From contig CM055110.1 in NCBI GenBank assembly GCA_029204225.1, positions 20,256,410 through 20,320,409 on the forward strand: 64,000 nucleotides of DNA, read 5' to 3'. This DNA is from Diphasiastrum complanatum (Eukaryota > Streptophyta > Lycopodiopsida > Lycopodiales > Lycopodiaceae). The position numbers and the translations under genes were made by a program. Below the pieces are notes generated by a model. It did no database searches and was not told the DNA's origin. It was given only the letters and a program-made list of their open reading frames with translations. Positions 22,936-34,615 of this stretch are shown in pieces. Numbering within the stretch: the stretch's first letter is position 1; the number at the start of each line of letters is the position of its first letter.

Positions 22936-24554
22936 CTATGATTGCAACATATATGAATCTATTTTAGATTCAAATCTCCCTTCGTCGAAAATTTGAAATT
23001 TTTTCCCTTTTTCTCAAGTTTTCTCTCCAAGTTTTAAAAACAATTAGAATATTCGCATCATTGCATCAGTGTATCAAACCATTGACCTTAACATACTCAA
23101 TTGGAACATCAAAAGCAAATATATTGATTCGATCTTGCTCCTTTGAATGTCCTCATTTGAACCAAGTTGAGTTTATTCCATTCGAGTAGAATCCATTTGG
23201 ATAGAGTCTATTTAGATAAGGGTTTAAATAATTGTTTAGCGATGTGAGCCCGCAAGTCTGCAGGCGGGCAAGTGTTTTGGGTGGCCAAAACCCTGCCCTG
23301 CCCGCCCAAAACTCCTGCCCACCCGCAGACTTGCAGGCTCACATTGCTAGTTGCATTTTAAAGGATCTCATGAAAGCTATAATTGCTCCAAAGTGGTTGC
23401 CTCGTTAGCAAGATGCATTATGTTGCTTTAGATGTCATCCTTGTATTCAGAAACAGGTGCTTCCCTGTGGTTTTACCAAACTGATTTTTTCCTTGAAATG
23501 AACATACAAACTCGAAATCTCAAGTTTTAACATATACATAGCATAGCCCTCCTGCAAGAGGTAACACGCTACAATTCTTTGAAGAGGACAAACATTGCCC
23601 ATTATAGACTTCACTAACTCATCTCACATAGTAGCTCAACAGGATGTATAGAGCCACATAAGCAAGCATCGAAGTGTGGAAGTAGACACTTGTAAGTGCT
23701 TGGATTGATATTCCCAGCTGACTCTTGATTAAATCTTCATAGGTCTCAAATACAACAATAACCTCAATTTGCCACAATACGGAGGCAGTGAATGGCACTA
23801 CTTATCCTTGGATAAAATGTGCATTTACCTTGAAGTTCAGAAACCTAGTAAGCCTGTTGATTTGAGAAAACATAAAAGTTCTTCTCAAAGGTACAGTTTT
23901 TAAAACTGTAGAAGATTGACCCTTGGAGAATGTATTCCAACAGGAACTCCAAAGACTGTCAATAAGCTGGATTCCACAGGATAGAGAAGGGCCATTATGA
24001 AAGGAGGGGAGGTTGATAAGCCATGCATCTGCACTATCAACTCTTTGATGACAATGCTCAAAATCCTCAAAATTATCATGCTCTGATTGCAATAATGCAG
24101 CCTTCCAGTTCCTTGATTATTATTTAAGATTTTTATAGTCTCTTTAGTTTACTTTGTGACAGACATGTGCATTGTTATCAACAACAATTAAGGAATGATC
24201 ACAAATAAATAATACAACAAATTCCAATCTGGGCATGGGCAGCTTCTCGTTGCCCGCTTCTGCTGCCTTTCTCTGTGTGGATGATAGTTGGACATGCAGA
24301 CCAAGATTTGGAGATCTGTCCACAACAAAGCCCACATTTGCTCCTACTCCTTGCATTTTGCAAGTTGATTTTAACCAGCTCAACTTTGATGTACCTCCCG
24401 TTGCACTGCTTAATAACACACTACAGGGCAAGCACATCGAGCTGCCCGTCAGCTGTCAGGAAAGGTCAAGCAGGGGGGTCCGGGCAGCGTGAGCGATGCC
24501 CGTCACGCATTACCGGTGCCCGCTGCCCGGAAACCCAAATTGTTTTAATATATA
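22936..24554. other. Intron sequence with a foldback; no gene recognised
   Basis: Apart from the foldback at 23236-23350, the only coding-like stretch is about 24235-24480 (+), reading TCRPRFGDLSTTKPTFAP, which I do not recognise. TGCCCGTC words cluster from 24440 to 24540, next to the Helitron terminus. Confidence 0.4.
23236..23350. repeat. GC-rich foldback repeat
   Basis: The left arm AGCGATGTGAGCCCGCAAG, continuing TCTGCAGGCGGGC, pairs with the right arm CCCGCAGACTTGCAGGCTC, continuing ACATTGCT. The loop is CCAAAACCCTGCC-rich. Arms are about 45 bp with few mismatches, in an otherwise AT-rich intron. Confidence 0.7.
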
Positions 24555-25990
24555 CTAGTAAAGAGTGCCCGTCGTTGACGGGCAATGGCGGCCGATCTAG
24601 GTGACAGCTGATGATTTGAAAATTCAGTATGTTGTTGACGGGCCAATGTCGCATTTTTCGGATTCGAGGGGAGTGTCTTATTTTTCTGGATTTGGAGGGA
24701 AGTGACTTATTTTTCTGGATTTGGAAGGGAGTGTCGCATTTTTCGGATTCGAGGAGAGTGTCGCATTTCGAAGGGAGTCTCGCATTTCGAGGAGTGTGTC
24801 GCATTTTTTGAGAAGAGTGTCGCATTTTGAGGGCAGTGTTGCATTTTTCGGATTTGAGGAGTGTTGCATTTTCCGAGGGAAGTGGCGCATTTCGAGGGCA
24901 GTGTCGCATTTTTCGGATTCGAGGAGTGTCGCATTTCGAGGAGTGTCGCATTTTTCGATGGGAGTGTCGCATTTCGAGGGCAGCATTGCATTTTTCGGAT
25001 TCGAGGAGTGTCGCAATTTTTTCGAGGGTCAGTCAGTGTCGCATTGGGATTTTAGCGAAGGCTTCGGGAAATCCACGAAGCCTTCGGGATTTTCGTGAAA
25101 GCATCGCCAATTTTCGCGAAGGCTTCGCGAAAATGCCACGAAGGCTTCGCGAATATCTCGAAGGCTTCGCAAAATTGGCCCTCAAAAAATGCAGCACTGA
25201 CCCTCGAAAAAAATGCGACACTTGCCCTTGAAAACGAAAAATGCGACATTGGCCCTCGAATCCGAAAAATGCGAGCGCCAGTGTCGCATTTTTTCGAGGG
25301 TCAGTCAGTGTCGCATCAGGATTTTAGCGAAGGCTTCGGGAAATCCACGAAGTCTTCGGCATTTTCGCGAAGGCATCGCCGATTTTCGTGAAGGCTTTGC
25401 AAAACTTCGGCGAAGACTTCGTGAAAATCCCGAAGGCTTCGTGAAATTGGTCCTCGAAAATGCGACACTGACCCTCGAAAAAAATGCGACACTGGCCCTC
25501 GAATCCGAAAAATGAGAGGGCCAATGTCGCATTTTTCAAGGGATTTTCGCGAAGGCATCGGGATTTTCGCGAAGCCTTCAAAAAATTTTGTGAAGCCTTC
25601 GGGATCTGATTTTCGCGAAGGCTTCGAGGATTTTCGAGGGCCAGCGTCACGAAAATCGGCGATGCCTTCGCGGATTCCACGAAAGCTTAGCGAAAATGCC
25701 ACAAAGGCTTCACGGATTTCACGAAGGCTTCGCGAAAATTTTGCAAAGGCATCAGGATTTTCGCAAAGGCTTCGCGAAAATCCCGCGAAGGGTTTGCGAA
25801 GATTTCACAAAGGTTTCGCGAAATTTTTCAAAGGGCAGTGTCGCATTTTTTTTGGGAGCAGTGTCACATTTTTCGGAGAACAGTGTCGCATTTTTCGGGA
25901 CGGCCAGTGTCGCAACTTTCAGGAGGGGGCGTGCGGAAGGGGGGCTCATGGGAGGGGAGGGCAATGTCGCATTTTTCGGGACGGGTTCAA
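24555..25990 (-). mobile_element. Helitron 3' end with internal satellite array
   Basis: On the minus strand the element ends ACTCTTTACTAG followed by T, preceded by a perfect hairpin GCCCGTC-AAC-GACGGGC (24567-24583). A stem-loop about 10 nt before a CTRR end is the diagnostic 3' terminus of a Helitron, a rolling-circle transposon that inserts between A and T. The body right of it is an array (24640-25990) of words such as GTGTCGCATTTTTCGGATT and GCGAAGGCTTCGCGAAAAT. The 5' TC end was not located, so the right boundary is only the end of the array. No RepHel gene is present, so it is non-autonomous. Confidence 0.72.
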
Positions 25991-28900
25991 TTCAAACAAA
26001 AATAACTGTGTTAGTGATCTTCCAATTTTGCAAGTGAGAAGTCTAAGTTGAAAACGTAATTTTACAGTTAGATGCTATAAATGCATAAGGAAATTCCTAC
26101 AATGGTCTGCTAAATAAGTAGCACCTTCTGTAGAAACGAATATGAAAATTATAAGCAATGAATTGAGCCACATTTATGTTTATGTCTTAAACATACATCC
26201 CTATAGGAAATTTCCAAATCTTTGTTTAACGCTTTGCTAATATCAAACATCTGAAAAAGAAGTGTGGTTTAAAAAACAATGAATGAGACAAATGAGAGTA
26301 ATAGAGATGAATGGATATATTGCATAACCCTAGAGTACAATGACAAATATTAAAAATTACCAAACAATTAAGCATCGAAAATTATCAGACAAATAATTAG
26401 TCGCAAATTGTTCGCGAATTAGTCGCGAAGAAATACAGAAACGCATACATTCTGAGACGAAAACTGAAAGCAATGAAGGATAATATTGATTTAGTATGGG
26501 AACGTAACAGAAGTAAATGAGTACAATAAGTTGCGGATCAAAGCCGCGTACTCTATGCTATCTCTGAGCAGCTAAAATGAAAGTCTGAATTAAGCGCAAT
26601 GTTGATAAGCAGTAGCGCAATAGCAATCTCTAAAACAACTCTAAGAAGTGAGCTAGAATGCTCAGGAGTGTTCAAGCTCGCAGGCTTGAGAGAGAGAGAG
26701 AGCTAACTATTCAAATGCTTCTGATAATCTTTAAAATCATCAAACTGTATGAATATGAACAGCTATTTATACTAAGAAATTAGGTCGTGAATTGCGATCA
26801 CCAGTTGGCTGGTGATCAACTGGCATCCATCCGGTCCTTGTCATTGATTGCTGATAAGCGGTGAAATTGGCCATAATTATTCTGTCTGCATAAATGAACC
26901 AAAACTGTAGCTCTGCAGAAATGAACTAAAATTGCCACAGACAACACTATCGGGTTTTTCGCGAAAAAGGAGAAGGTGCCCTTAAATCTCATTTAGGGTT
27001 GCCCCACACTTTGCCAGAGTCATTTCCTTAACATTTGAGCTTTTTGGAAAAAGCGAAAAATGCGACACTGTGATTTTACACGAGATTTCTGTCAGGCGAA
27101 AAATGTGAAAAAGGAGACACTGCATTTTTCCACGGGATTCTTGACAGGCGAAAAAGGAGACACTGTCGTAAACTCCGTGTAATTCTGTAGACTGTGTAAA
27201 AACACTTGTAATTCTGCAGATTGTGTAAACACACGGGAAAATCCGTAGAACTGGATAAACAATGGATGAAGATTAAAACCGATTAGTCGATTGGTAAGAA
27301 GGAGAATAATTCAACAAGCTCCCTCGTGATTGATAGATGATGGATTCTGCCAAAGCGGCCGCTAAGGAAGCATGGCCCCACCATTGAGCAAACTGCGTCT
27401 CTCTGTATTCGAGAGGATGGTGAGGCATCTATGCTGTCGTGAAGCTGTAGGCTGGGACCTGTGGGCTGACTGTATCTCTGGTCGCCGACACTGTCTCTGC
27501 CGTCTATGTGTGGTGGCATCTGGAATCTCAGTATAGTGACCTAAAGGATTGCCTCTAAGATGAGGATAGGAGAACACAATAAGAGAGACTATGGAGCCAA
27601 ACCGCCCAACCAATCCTAGATCAAAACTGGATATAGCCCCCAAGCCATGCCATGTGAAGCAAGAGGAGAAGAGAGAAACTGGTAACCTAAACCCAATATG
27701 TCGACAGGAGAATCCCCACTTCATTATATAGAGAGTAGAGTCCTGTGCATGAAACCATGCAACCCCCATGCAGGTCAACTATAAATAGATCACATCTCTT
27801 CATGCAGTCCTCCTGCCTATAGCTGTCACACAGACATGCAATACTCCATATGTCTCAATTAGAGTGTCCGGGTCCTCTCAAGGTAATTAGTCACAACAGG
27901 CCTTGACATGGAATTAAATCACGGCGTAACCAATAATCTCAAGTACTCTAGGGCCGGTCTATATAATTCAAAACTATCATTTCCCGGTGAATCCACATCA
28001 CACTGACCGTTTTACCAATTAACTTCATCCTGGAGTAATCAACTACTCAAGTTAATTGCCAATGATTCAGAAATCTCAAAATGACTAGGTGCAGATCTCG
28101 ATTATACTAGTATGACACCACATTTAGATCCTCATCCAAACCATTTATAAGTTAATCCATAAATCTCCAATCCAAAGCTTTGTTAACTCTGCAAGTATCT
28201 GTCAAAACAATACTTGATCACATGTTTATGTTCACCAACTAGGTTAAGTGCACCAAATAACCCTAGTAACCAGGAATACACAGTAGATTTATACAAGATT
28301 AATCGTGCACATATGTGAATAATCTCTTTATACAAGATTAATCGTGCACATATGTGAATAATCTCACTATGACCCAATATTGCCAACAGGGACAAATTTC
28401 ATCTATAGCTCTTTCTGCAACAAAGAAGGCATAACTAATGCCCTTGTGCATGCAAAAAGAATTTGCAGGAGGTTCACAAGAAAAAGGCTTAGAATTAAAT
28501 ATTAGGTCCCAAGAATCTATAACTCACTGAGAACAAAAACTTCACAGGTGGTCCTAGAGGACATACTTCTGGATTGGGAAGAAGGGAACATAATAGAAAG
28601 AATGAGGTATTTTCTTTCTTAGCCGGGAACATAATAGAATGAATGAGGTATTTTCTTTCTTAGCGTTTTCAAGATGTTTTTAGGAGTGTACGGGAGTTCT
28701 AAACTTATGCCATACCTGTGAATCAGACTTGGGAAGTCATCATTGCTTTGTAGGACGACCAGACCTCTATTTTACCAGCGAATGCAGACCTCCAGCGTTC
28801 TGTGGGCCATCTACGTTTTATCCACAAGCAATTAAATGGCAAGCATATAAAGTGCGAGTATCAACAAAATATGAGAAATAAAACAGTCATGTGGCAGTGG

Positions 28901-30341
28901 AATATACACGCTAGGAATGATGCAAGGTGCAAGTTTTCCAGGCGGATAATTCAACTATTCGTAATCAAAACTGCCTGAAGAGCTGCAATAAGAAATTTAC
29001 CAAGTATTGGAATCCTACAAAACTGTGAATGCTACAACATTCAACGATAGCAGGAACAAGAAAATCAACGTCTTTCACAATAAATAATTGCTGATGGAAG
29101 ACGATGATAGTAATGGATGAGCCAAAGTGATAAAGAACCAGCGTTTACCTCAAGAATGCAGTCGTGGAGAGTGACAGCACATAAAATGTTTTTGCAACAA
29201 GCGAATCCTGCAACAAGCGAATCCTGCGAGAAGCACATCCTCCAACGTTGTGTATATATGATAAACTAAAACGCGCCAGTAAACCTTCTTTGCGCCTTAA
29301 TTCTGCCCAAATTTTCACCTCTAACATTCCATGTACGTTGCTCAGTACTCTGACTTGTTCACGCCTGAATTCTGCCCAATTCTCCGCCTGTTAATTCGCC
29401 TGGAGGCCGCCATGGCATTTAACGATCATTGAAGGAATCGTTGCAGGCCACGATGGAGTTCAACGATATGTGGCATGTTAGGTACAGCAACACACATAAG
29501 AAGAAACGTCAAAATTTATGGGTACCTCTGGAGGTGTAACTTTTAAACTGGATTCCTAAACAATGTTAAATCTCCTCCAACTCAGATAGTATAGGTGTAC
29601 ATAATTGCATGGTCCGAATCCATGTCTTGTTTGCCAAAATGCAATCAAAATTACACGAATGCTCCCTTAATTAAAGGAAACAGATGTGAATTGACTTTAA
29701 ATCAAGTTCAAAATTTATCTCCTTGCCTTTAAAACGAGTTTTAAAGGTTAAATTCAAAATTCAAGTGCAAATGGTTTCAGCTTAGATTTTCAATTAAAGG
29801 TGGATTTAAAGGCAGGTGCGAAGAGACCCTAGTTCAGGTAACTTTCTTTAAGCTATTATTATAGGGACAGAAACTATTCTAAGTCTGATAATAACATTTT
29901 ACTTCTTTTCATGCTGCATGACATCTTCTTCCATCAGAAAAGCATAGCAGAGCCCCATTCTTCTTTAAGCATAACTTATGAAACACAAATCTAAGAATGG
30001 GAAGTGACAATAACTTTTCCCGTTGTCACTGCTCCAAGTGGCTTCCAGCAATCTGCGTCATTTTCTTTTTATTCTATCAGCCTCAGCGTGCATCACTTGC
30101 CAGTTATATATTACGAGTGCAAAATGCATCAAGTTTTGATAAAAAGGTAGATTTTCTTTTTGTTTTGGTAGATAAGAGGAATACAAGAATCTAAATGAAA
30201 ACCAATAAAATTGATCTCATATCTATTCCTGTCATAGTATAGGTAATTTTAGCTATTTCCACATCTTTTGTGTCTGTAAATGAATATTATTCACGACAGG
30301 AATGGCTATCTGATACTCTGACAGCTCTATTTGAAATGCAG
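25991..30341. other. Remainder of the 9.8-kb kinase intron
   Basis: No gene is recognised. At 27050-27180 GCGACACTG and GGCGAAAAA words recur, resembling the Helitron array. Short tandem duplications occur at 28278-28365 (unit about 39 bp, ATACAAGATTAATCGTGCAC core), 28583-28665 (unit about 44 bp, GGGAACATAATAGAA core) and 29205-29232. The intron ends at the acceptor TGAAATGCAG at 30341. Confidence 0.5.
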
Positions 30342-31193
30342 GTTGAGCTGATGGGTGGAAACCTGTCAGTGAAAAGTAAGGAAAATGAGGGGTCATCATT
30401 TTTTTTCACTTTGAACTGCAAATCTCACAAGGATATTTTAAATAGAGATTCAAACAAGGGAAATAAAATGTCTGATAAAGGTCCGCACTGCAAGTCAAAT
30501 TCACCAAGCAAAGAAGCCAGCTGGACATTCACTTCCGCATCCCATGCATCAGGCATCCTTCCTTCTGACAGCAAATTTCTTCTTGCAACATTGAATATCG
30601 CTGCTCTTGATAATAAAGTGGAAGTTGAAAACTTTCCTACTGAAACTTGTGCTGAAGGCCAGCCGGAAGAAGCAAGTTCAAAGAGAAGAACTTTGGCAGC
30701 CGCATCATCTACAGAAAAATGTGTAAAAAGTCAGGAGCATGAGGTAATGTCTAGACGCAGTCAACTTGAAGAATGCATGGTTAGACCAATGGAAGATCAT
30801 GTTGTTTCAGATCAATCTGAAACTAAAACAGGAGACTCTCGGACAAAATTTTCCAGCTCGAGTGATTCAAGAACAACCAATTCCCTTGAGCACAAAACAG
30901 CTAATGGCTTGGATGCAATGTATAGTCAACAACCTGAAAGGGCTAAGTTAACATCTTGTGATCAGGAGAAAGTAGCAGCAATTTATACACAGAACACAAC
31001 TTTATGTATGCATACAAACAAATACCAAAAGGAACAGAATCAGCTAAATATCCTGCTTGCAGAAGATAACAAGGTCAATGTCATGGTAGCACGCTCAATG
31101 TTACAACAATTTGGACTCCAACTAGATGTTGCATACAATGGAGCAGAAGCAGTGAAAGCTGTGAAAACTAAACAATATGATCTTATTTTGATG
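30342..31193 (+). CDS. HK5: Hybrid histidine kinase, end of ATPase domain, linker and start of receiver
   Basis: This 852-nt exon (284 codons, phase 0 at both ends) starts VELMGGNLSVKSKENEGSSF, the last strands of HATPase_c. A serine/lysine-rich, low-complexity linker of about 200 residues follows. From about 31042 the receiver begins: NILLAEDNKVNVMVARSML with the acidic pair (ED), then LDVAYNGAEAV and YDLILM. It stops exactly before the phosphorylated aspartate, at donor GTAAGA. The receiver is expected to accept phosphate from the kinase histidine and pass it to a phosphotransfer protein. Confidence 0.92.
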
Positions 31194-31544
31194 GTAAGAG
31201 ACCTATATCCCCGCCAGTTTCTTCAGTCTTCTCAACAAATCAAAATTGCTAATGCATGAATATGAAGTAGCCACTCTCTTTGATACTCACGATTTTTAGT
31301 GTGTTGCACCTCAGCTATAGACCTTTCGAACATTTTGATGGTGCATGTTCTCTTCAACACAAACAGAACATATTGTGCTCTGTATGTACAGAACAGAAAA
31401 AATCAAAATAAACAATTCAATTCTCTTACAGTAAAAAGAATAATGGTAGAGAATAGTAGAGAGTCTGCTTTGGAAATGGAATGTGCGAGACATAAAAGTT
31501 TTGTCACTCTAAGATCTAGTAATGCATCTCATGTGATTGGTTAG

Positions 31545-31721
31545 GATGTTCAAATGCCCATCATGGATGGACTTGAGGCCACTCAAACAATTCGTGGGCT
31601 GGAATTGCAAAGAAATTCAAGTGAAGATGACGTGAGAGAACAGTGTCAATCTACACAATCACCTGGAAAGTCTCAAGGAACATCAACATTGCAATATCCA
31701 TCAAGAACTCCAATAGTTGCG
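31545..31721 (+). CDS. HK5: Hybrid histidine kinase, receiver exon with the phospho-aspartate
   Basis: This 177-nt exon opens with DVQMPIMDGLEATQTIRGLE. The first D, at 31545-31547, is the predicted phosphorylation site. About 30 polar residues (RNSSEDDVREQCQSTQSPG) are inserted before RTPIVA, the strand carrying the switch residue region. As I recall AHK5, it also has an enlarged loop here. Flanked by GGTTAG and GTATGA; phase 0 on both sides. Confidence 0.92.
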
Positions 31722-33155
31722 GTATGACACAAACCTCCTTCCTTTGTATCTTTTTTCCCCTCCTCCTTGCATGATCTCATGTACCTGAGACAAGACACTG
31801 AAGAAAACATAAGCTAGCATATCTCAGATTGGACCACAATGGCCACAATGACCAGGAACATGGAAATGTGTTAAGTTCCTGCCAGTCAGTTCCTGCAAAA
31901 ACCCAGAAACCAGAAAATAACTGACAAACCAATTAATCATTGTTTTGTTTACATGCAGTGCTGCCCCACCCCCCAGCCCCATAAACACAGTACTCGTCAG
32001 CCGTTTTGTTTATAGACTTTGTGATTTCAAAATACAATTTTTTATACATTTCAAGCTCTTGAGTCTTATGTGTATGTTTCTGTTTTTTATGAACGTTACT
32101 ATGCTGAGATGACATTCCCATTCCCTATTCACTGTAGAGAACTAGGACACTAAAGACTGGAGAACCCCCTCTTCAAAAAAGTTGGCCATTTCATTTCAAA
32201 AGCAAGGTATTTACAATGACTGTTACATTGTAATATGCTAGAAAACACCTACACAGGTATCTGTGCAAGAAAACACCTACACAGGTATTAAATATTTTGT
32301 TTTGAATAATTCTATGATTTAGTCACATAACATGCTTGTCTGCTATCAAAGATTGAGATTTATTGATGTTGAGAGATACGTTTTTGATCTTGCAAAAAGA
32401 AAACCATATCCTGCTTTCTTAAAGTAATTTGGAAATGGATTGAACTAACTTCTGCCACTAGCCCACCTATCATAAAAAAATAAGCTGTGAGTTGGTGAGG
32501 ACTTCCTTTCCTCTCCTTGAGGTGAGGAGTTCTGCTCCAAATGCCACACAAACGAGGACATGAAAGAGACAAACAATCAGTCTAAATATCAAGTTCTTAC
32601 ATTGTCGGAGGTTGAGCCTACTCATATTGCAGAGCTATGCTTCAAGTTTTTGTCAAACAAACTTTCAATCATGTTCAAGGACTGAGTCTCATATTTGGAC
32701 TATACTCGTGAAATTATCTCAAGCGACTGCTTTCCACAGAAAGAGCTTAGTCTTGACTTTAATCTCATTCGTATTCGAAACGATGACACTTGAATTATCA
32801 ATTTATATCCCTGATTATAGAGTGACAAATTTTGGCCTGCTGTTTGTTCAATGCAAACTGATCCAAATATATATGCAGCACGCAATTTGCTAGTCTGCAT
32901 TCATATCAAGCTTCAAAATCAACTAGGAACCACTTTTTGGTTGGAAAATTAATATCGAATTGATGATCATACAAAGCTAAGTAAGATTTTTAGCATGATA
33001 TGAAAATTAGAACTTAGAAGCCTCAAACTTTTTCAGCAATGCTTCAAGTTCTTTTGCTAAAACTGTCGCGGCTCTACAGAATTCTGCATGGTAAGATATC
33101 CTCTCAAAGAAAAGGTGTGCTAGAGAGAGAAAGCTGCATAGTAAGATATTATCAA

Positions 33156-33227
<72 letters not shown>

Positions 33228-33298
33228 CTATTTTGAAATTCAAAGGCAGTTGCCATCTTGGTGCAATTCTTGATTTGTAGTTGAAGTGGTCTATACAG
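31722..33298. other. Last kinase intron (1.6 kb)
   Basis: No gene seen. It contains a duplicated AAAACACCTACACAGGTAT (32243-32289) and a compound GT/GA microsatellite about 75 bp before the final exon. Confidence 0.55.
33158..33225 (+). repeat. (GT)n-(GA)n compound microsatellite
   Basis: About 18 GT units pass directly into about 16 GA units, inside the last kinase intron. Confidence 0.95.
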
Positions 33299-33442
33299 AT
33301 GACTGCAGATACTTTTCCCGAAAATGTTGCAGAGTTCATGGCTCATGGCATGGACTCTTTTGTTCCAAAGCCTGTCACTTTCAAGAAGCTGTCACAGGTG
33401 CTTCGAGAATTTTTCCCTTGGTTGAAAGAAGTGAAGTCATAA
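33299..33442 (+). CDS. HK5: Hybrid histidine kinase, terminal exon
   Basis: This 48-codon exon begins after ATACAG with MTADTFPENVAEFMAHGMD and continues SFVPKPVTFKKLSQVLREFF to the stop TAA at 33440-33442. Joined to the previous exon it gives PIVAMTADT, the switch region, and then the KP motif (lysine contacting the phospho-aspartate). The HGMDSFVPKPVT wording is the part most like AHK5. It completes the receiver, so the C-terminus of the protein is fully present in the window. Confidence 0.92.
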   Translation: MTADTFPENVAEFMAHGMDSFVPKPVTFKKLSQVLREFFPWLKEVKS

Positions 33443-34565
33443 TCTTCGTTATGTATCAAATAGATTCTTCCTCATCCTACGCGACAGTGTTGAGCCAAGG
33501 AGATACTTCCATGTACCGATTGGATCTTTTGAATACACTTTCTAGCTGGACGGCACAACTTTTAGTTGCCGTTCACAAAAGCAGGCAAGAAGTTACAGCT
33601 CAATCTCTCTATGTGATTATATGCCAATATTCTGAGTTCATCTGGTAGATCAGGAGCACTTATGTTATCTCATCACAGGAAGAATGTGAAATCACAGAGT
33701 CGATGCAATTCAAGCTTTGGTAACATAAATACATGAAATACAGGGACATTGTGCATTGAAGGAAATACAATTCAAAATAAGTATGTTGCTGTATCATCTG
33801 TAAGGCCAGTTCTGCATGAAATACGTTAAGATGGATGGAAGCTGTTAGATTTTATACACGCCCCCCTCGTTGCCTTCTTAACGTCAATACTTGATGTTAA
33901 GATCACTTTCCAATCTAGCATTACAAGTTGAGTTGTAATTTTGCACGTGCTTGATGCCCACAAGATCAGAAGCGTTATACCAATCTCTTGGACAAACTTT
34001 GGAAGGTATTCTACATTGCAGAGCTGTTTTTGGCACATCTCAGGTATCAGGTGAATTTCCAACTTTCATTTCGCACAAAGATGGTGTTTTTTATTGGTGA
34101 AATTAAGTCGAGATTGGATCTTGATCATGTACAAAAATGGATTTTGGTTTTGTGATTTGTTGGGTTTATTTTCTGAGCTCCAACCTCAGATTTATCTCTA
34201 CCAGCTAGTTTAAATGGTATGTCCTAAGCATGCTCCGCTGCTTTTTTCCAACACAATTATGAGCAAGATCCAAGAGTCAACGATACCGTTGGTTCCATTG
34301 AGTCCATTGCATTGTTTTCTGGTCCTGCCTTCATGCAGAGTTCTCATACCAATTGAAATTTTCAAGCTTTTGCTGATTCATACTTCATATATATAACATG
34401 GAGTGAGATGCTTACACACTTACGAAAATTGAATTTTTTTAATGTCAAACCTAGTTTTGAGATATTTATGTATGTCATAAATGTCACTTTCCTACTTTAA
34501 TACTTTCCTAGCATTTAGCTTTTTACTTTTACTCTTTGCCTAGGACTTTTTAGAGCTTGTAGCAA

Positions 34566-34615
<50 letters not shown>

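Noticed and set aside
24466-25702. Many overlapping ORFs in five or six frames, with CDTPRNATL- and FAKPSR-like peptides
   Set aside because: The palindromic satellite inside the Helitron lacks stop codons by composition. Openness on both strands in several frames shows this is not coding.
24640-25990. CRISPR-like reading of the repeat array
   Set aside because: Units are contiguous and self-similar with no unique spacers, and the genome is eukaryotic with GT-AG introns and plant retrotransposons.
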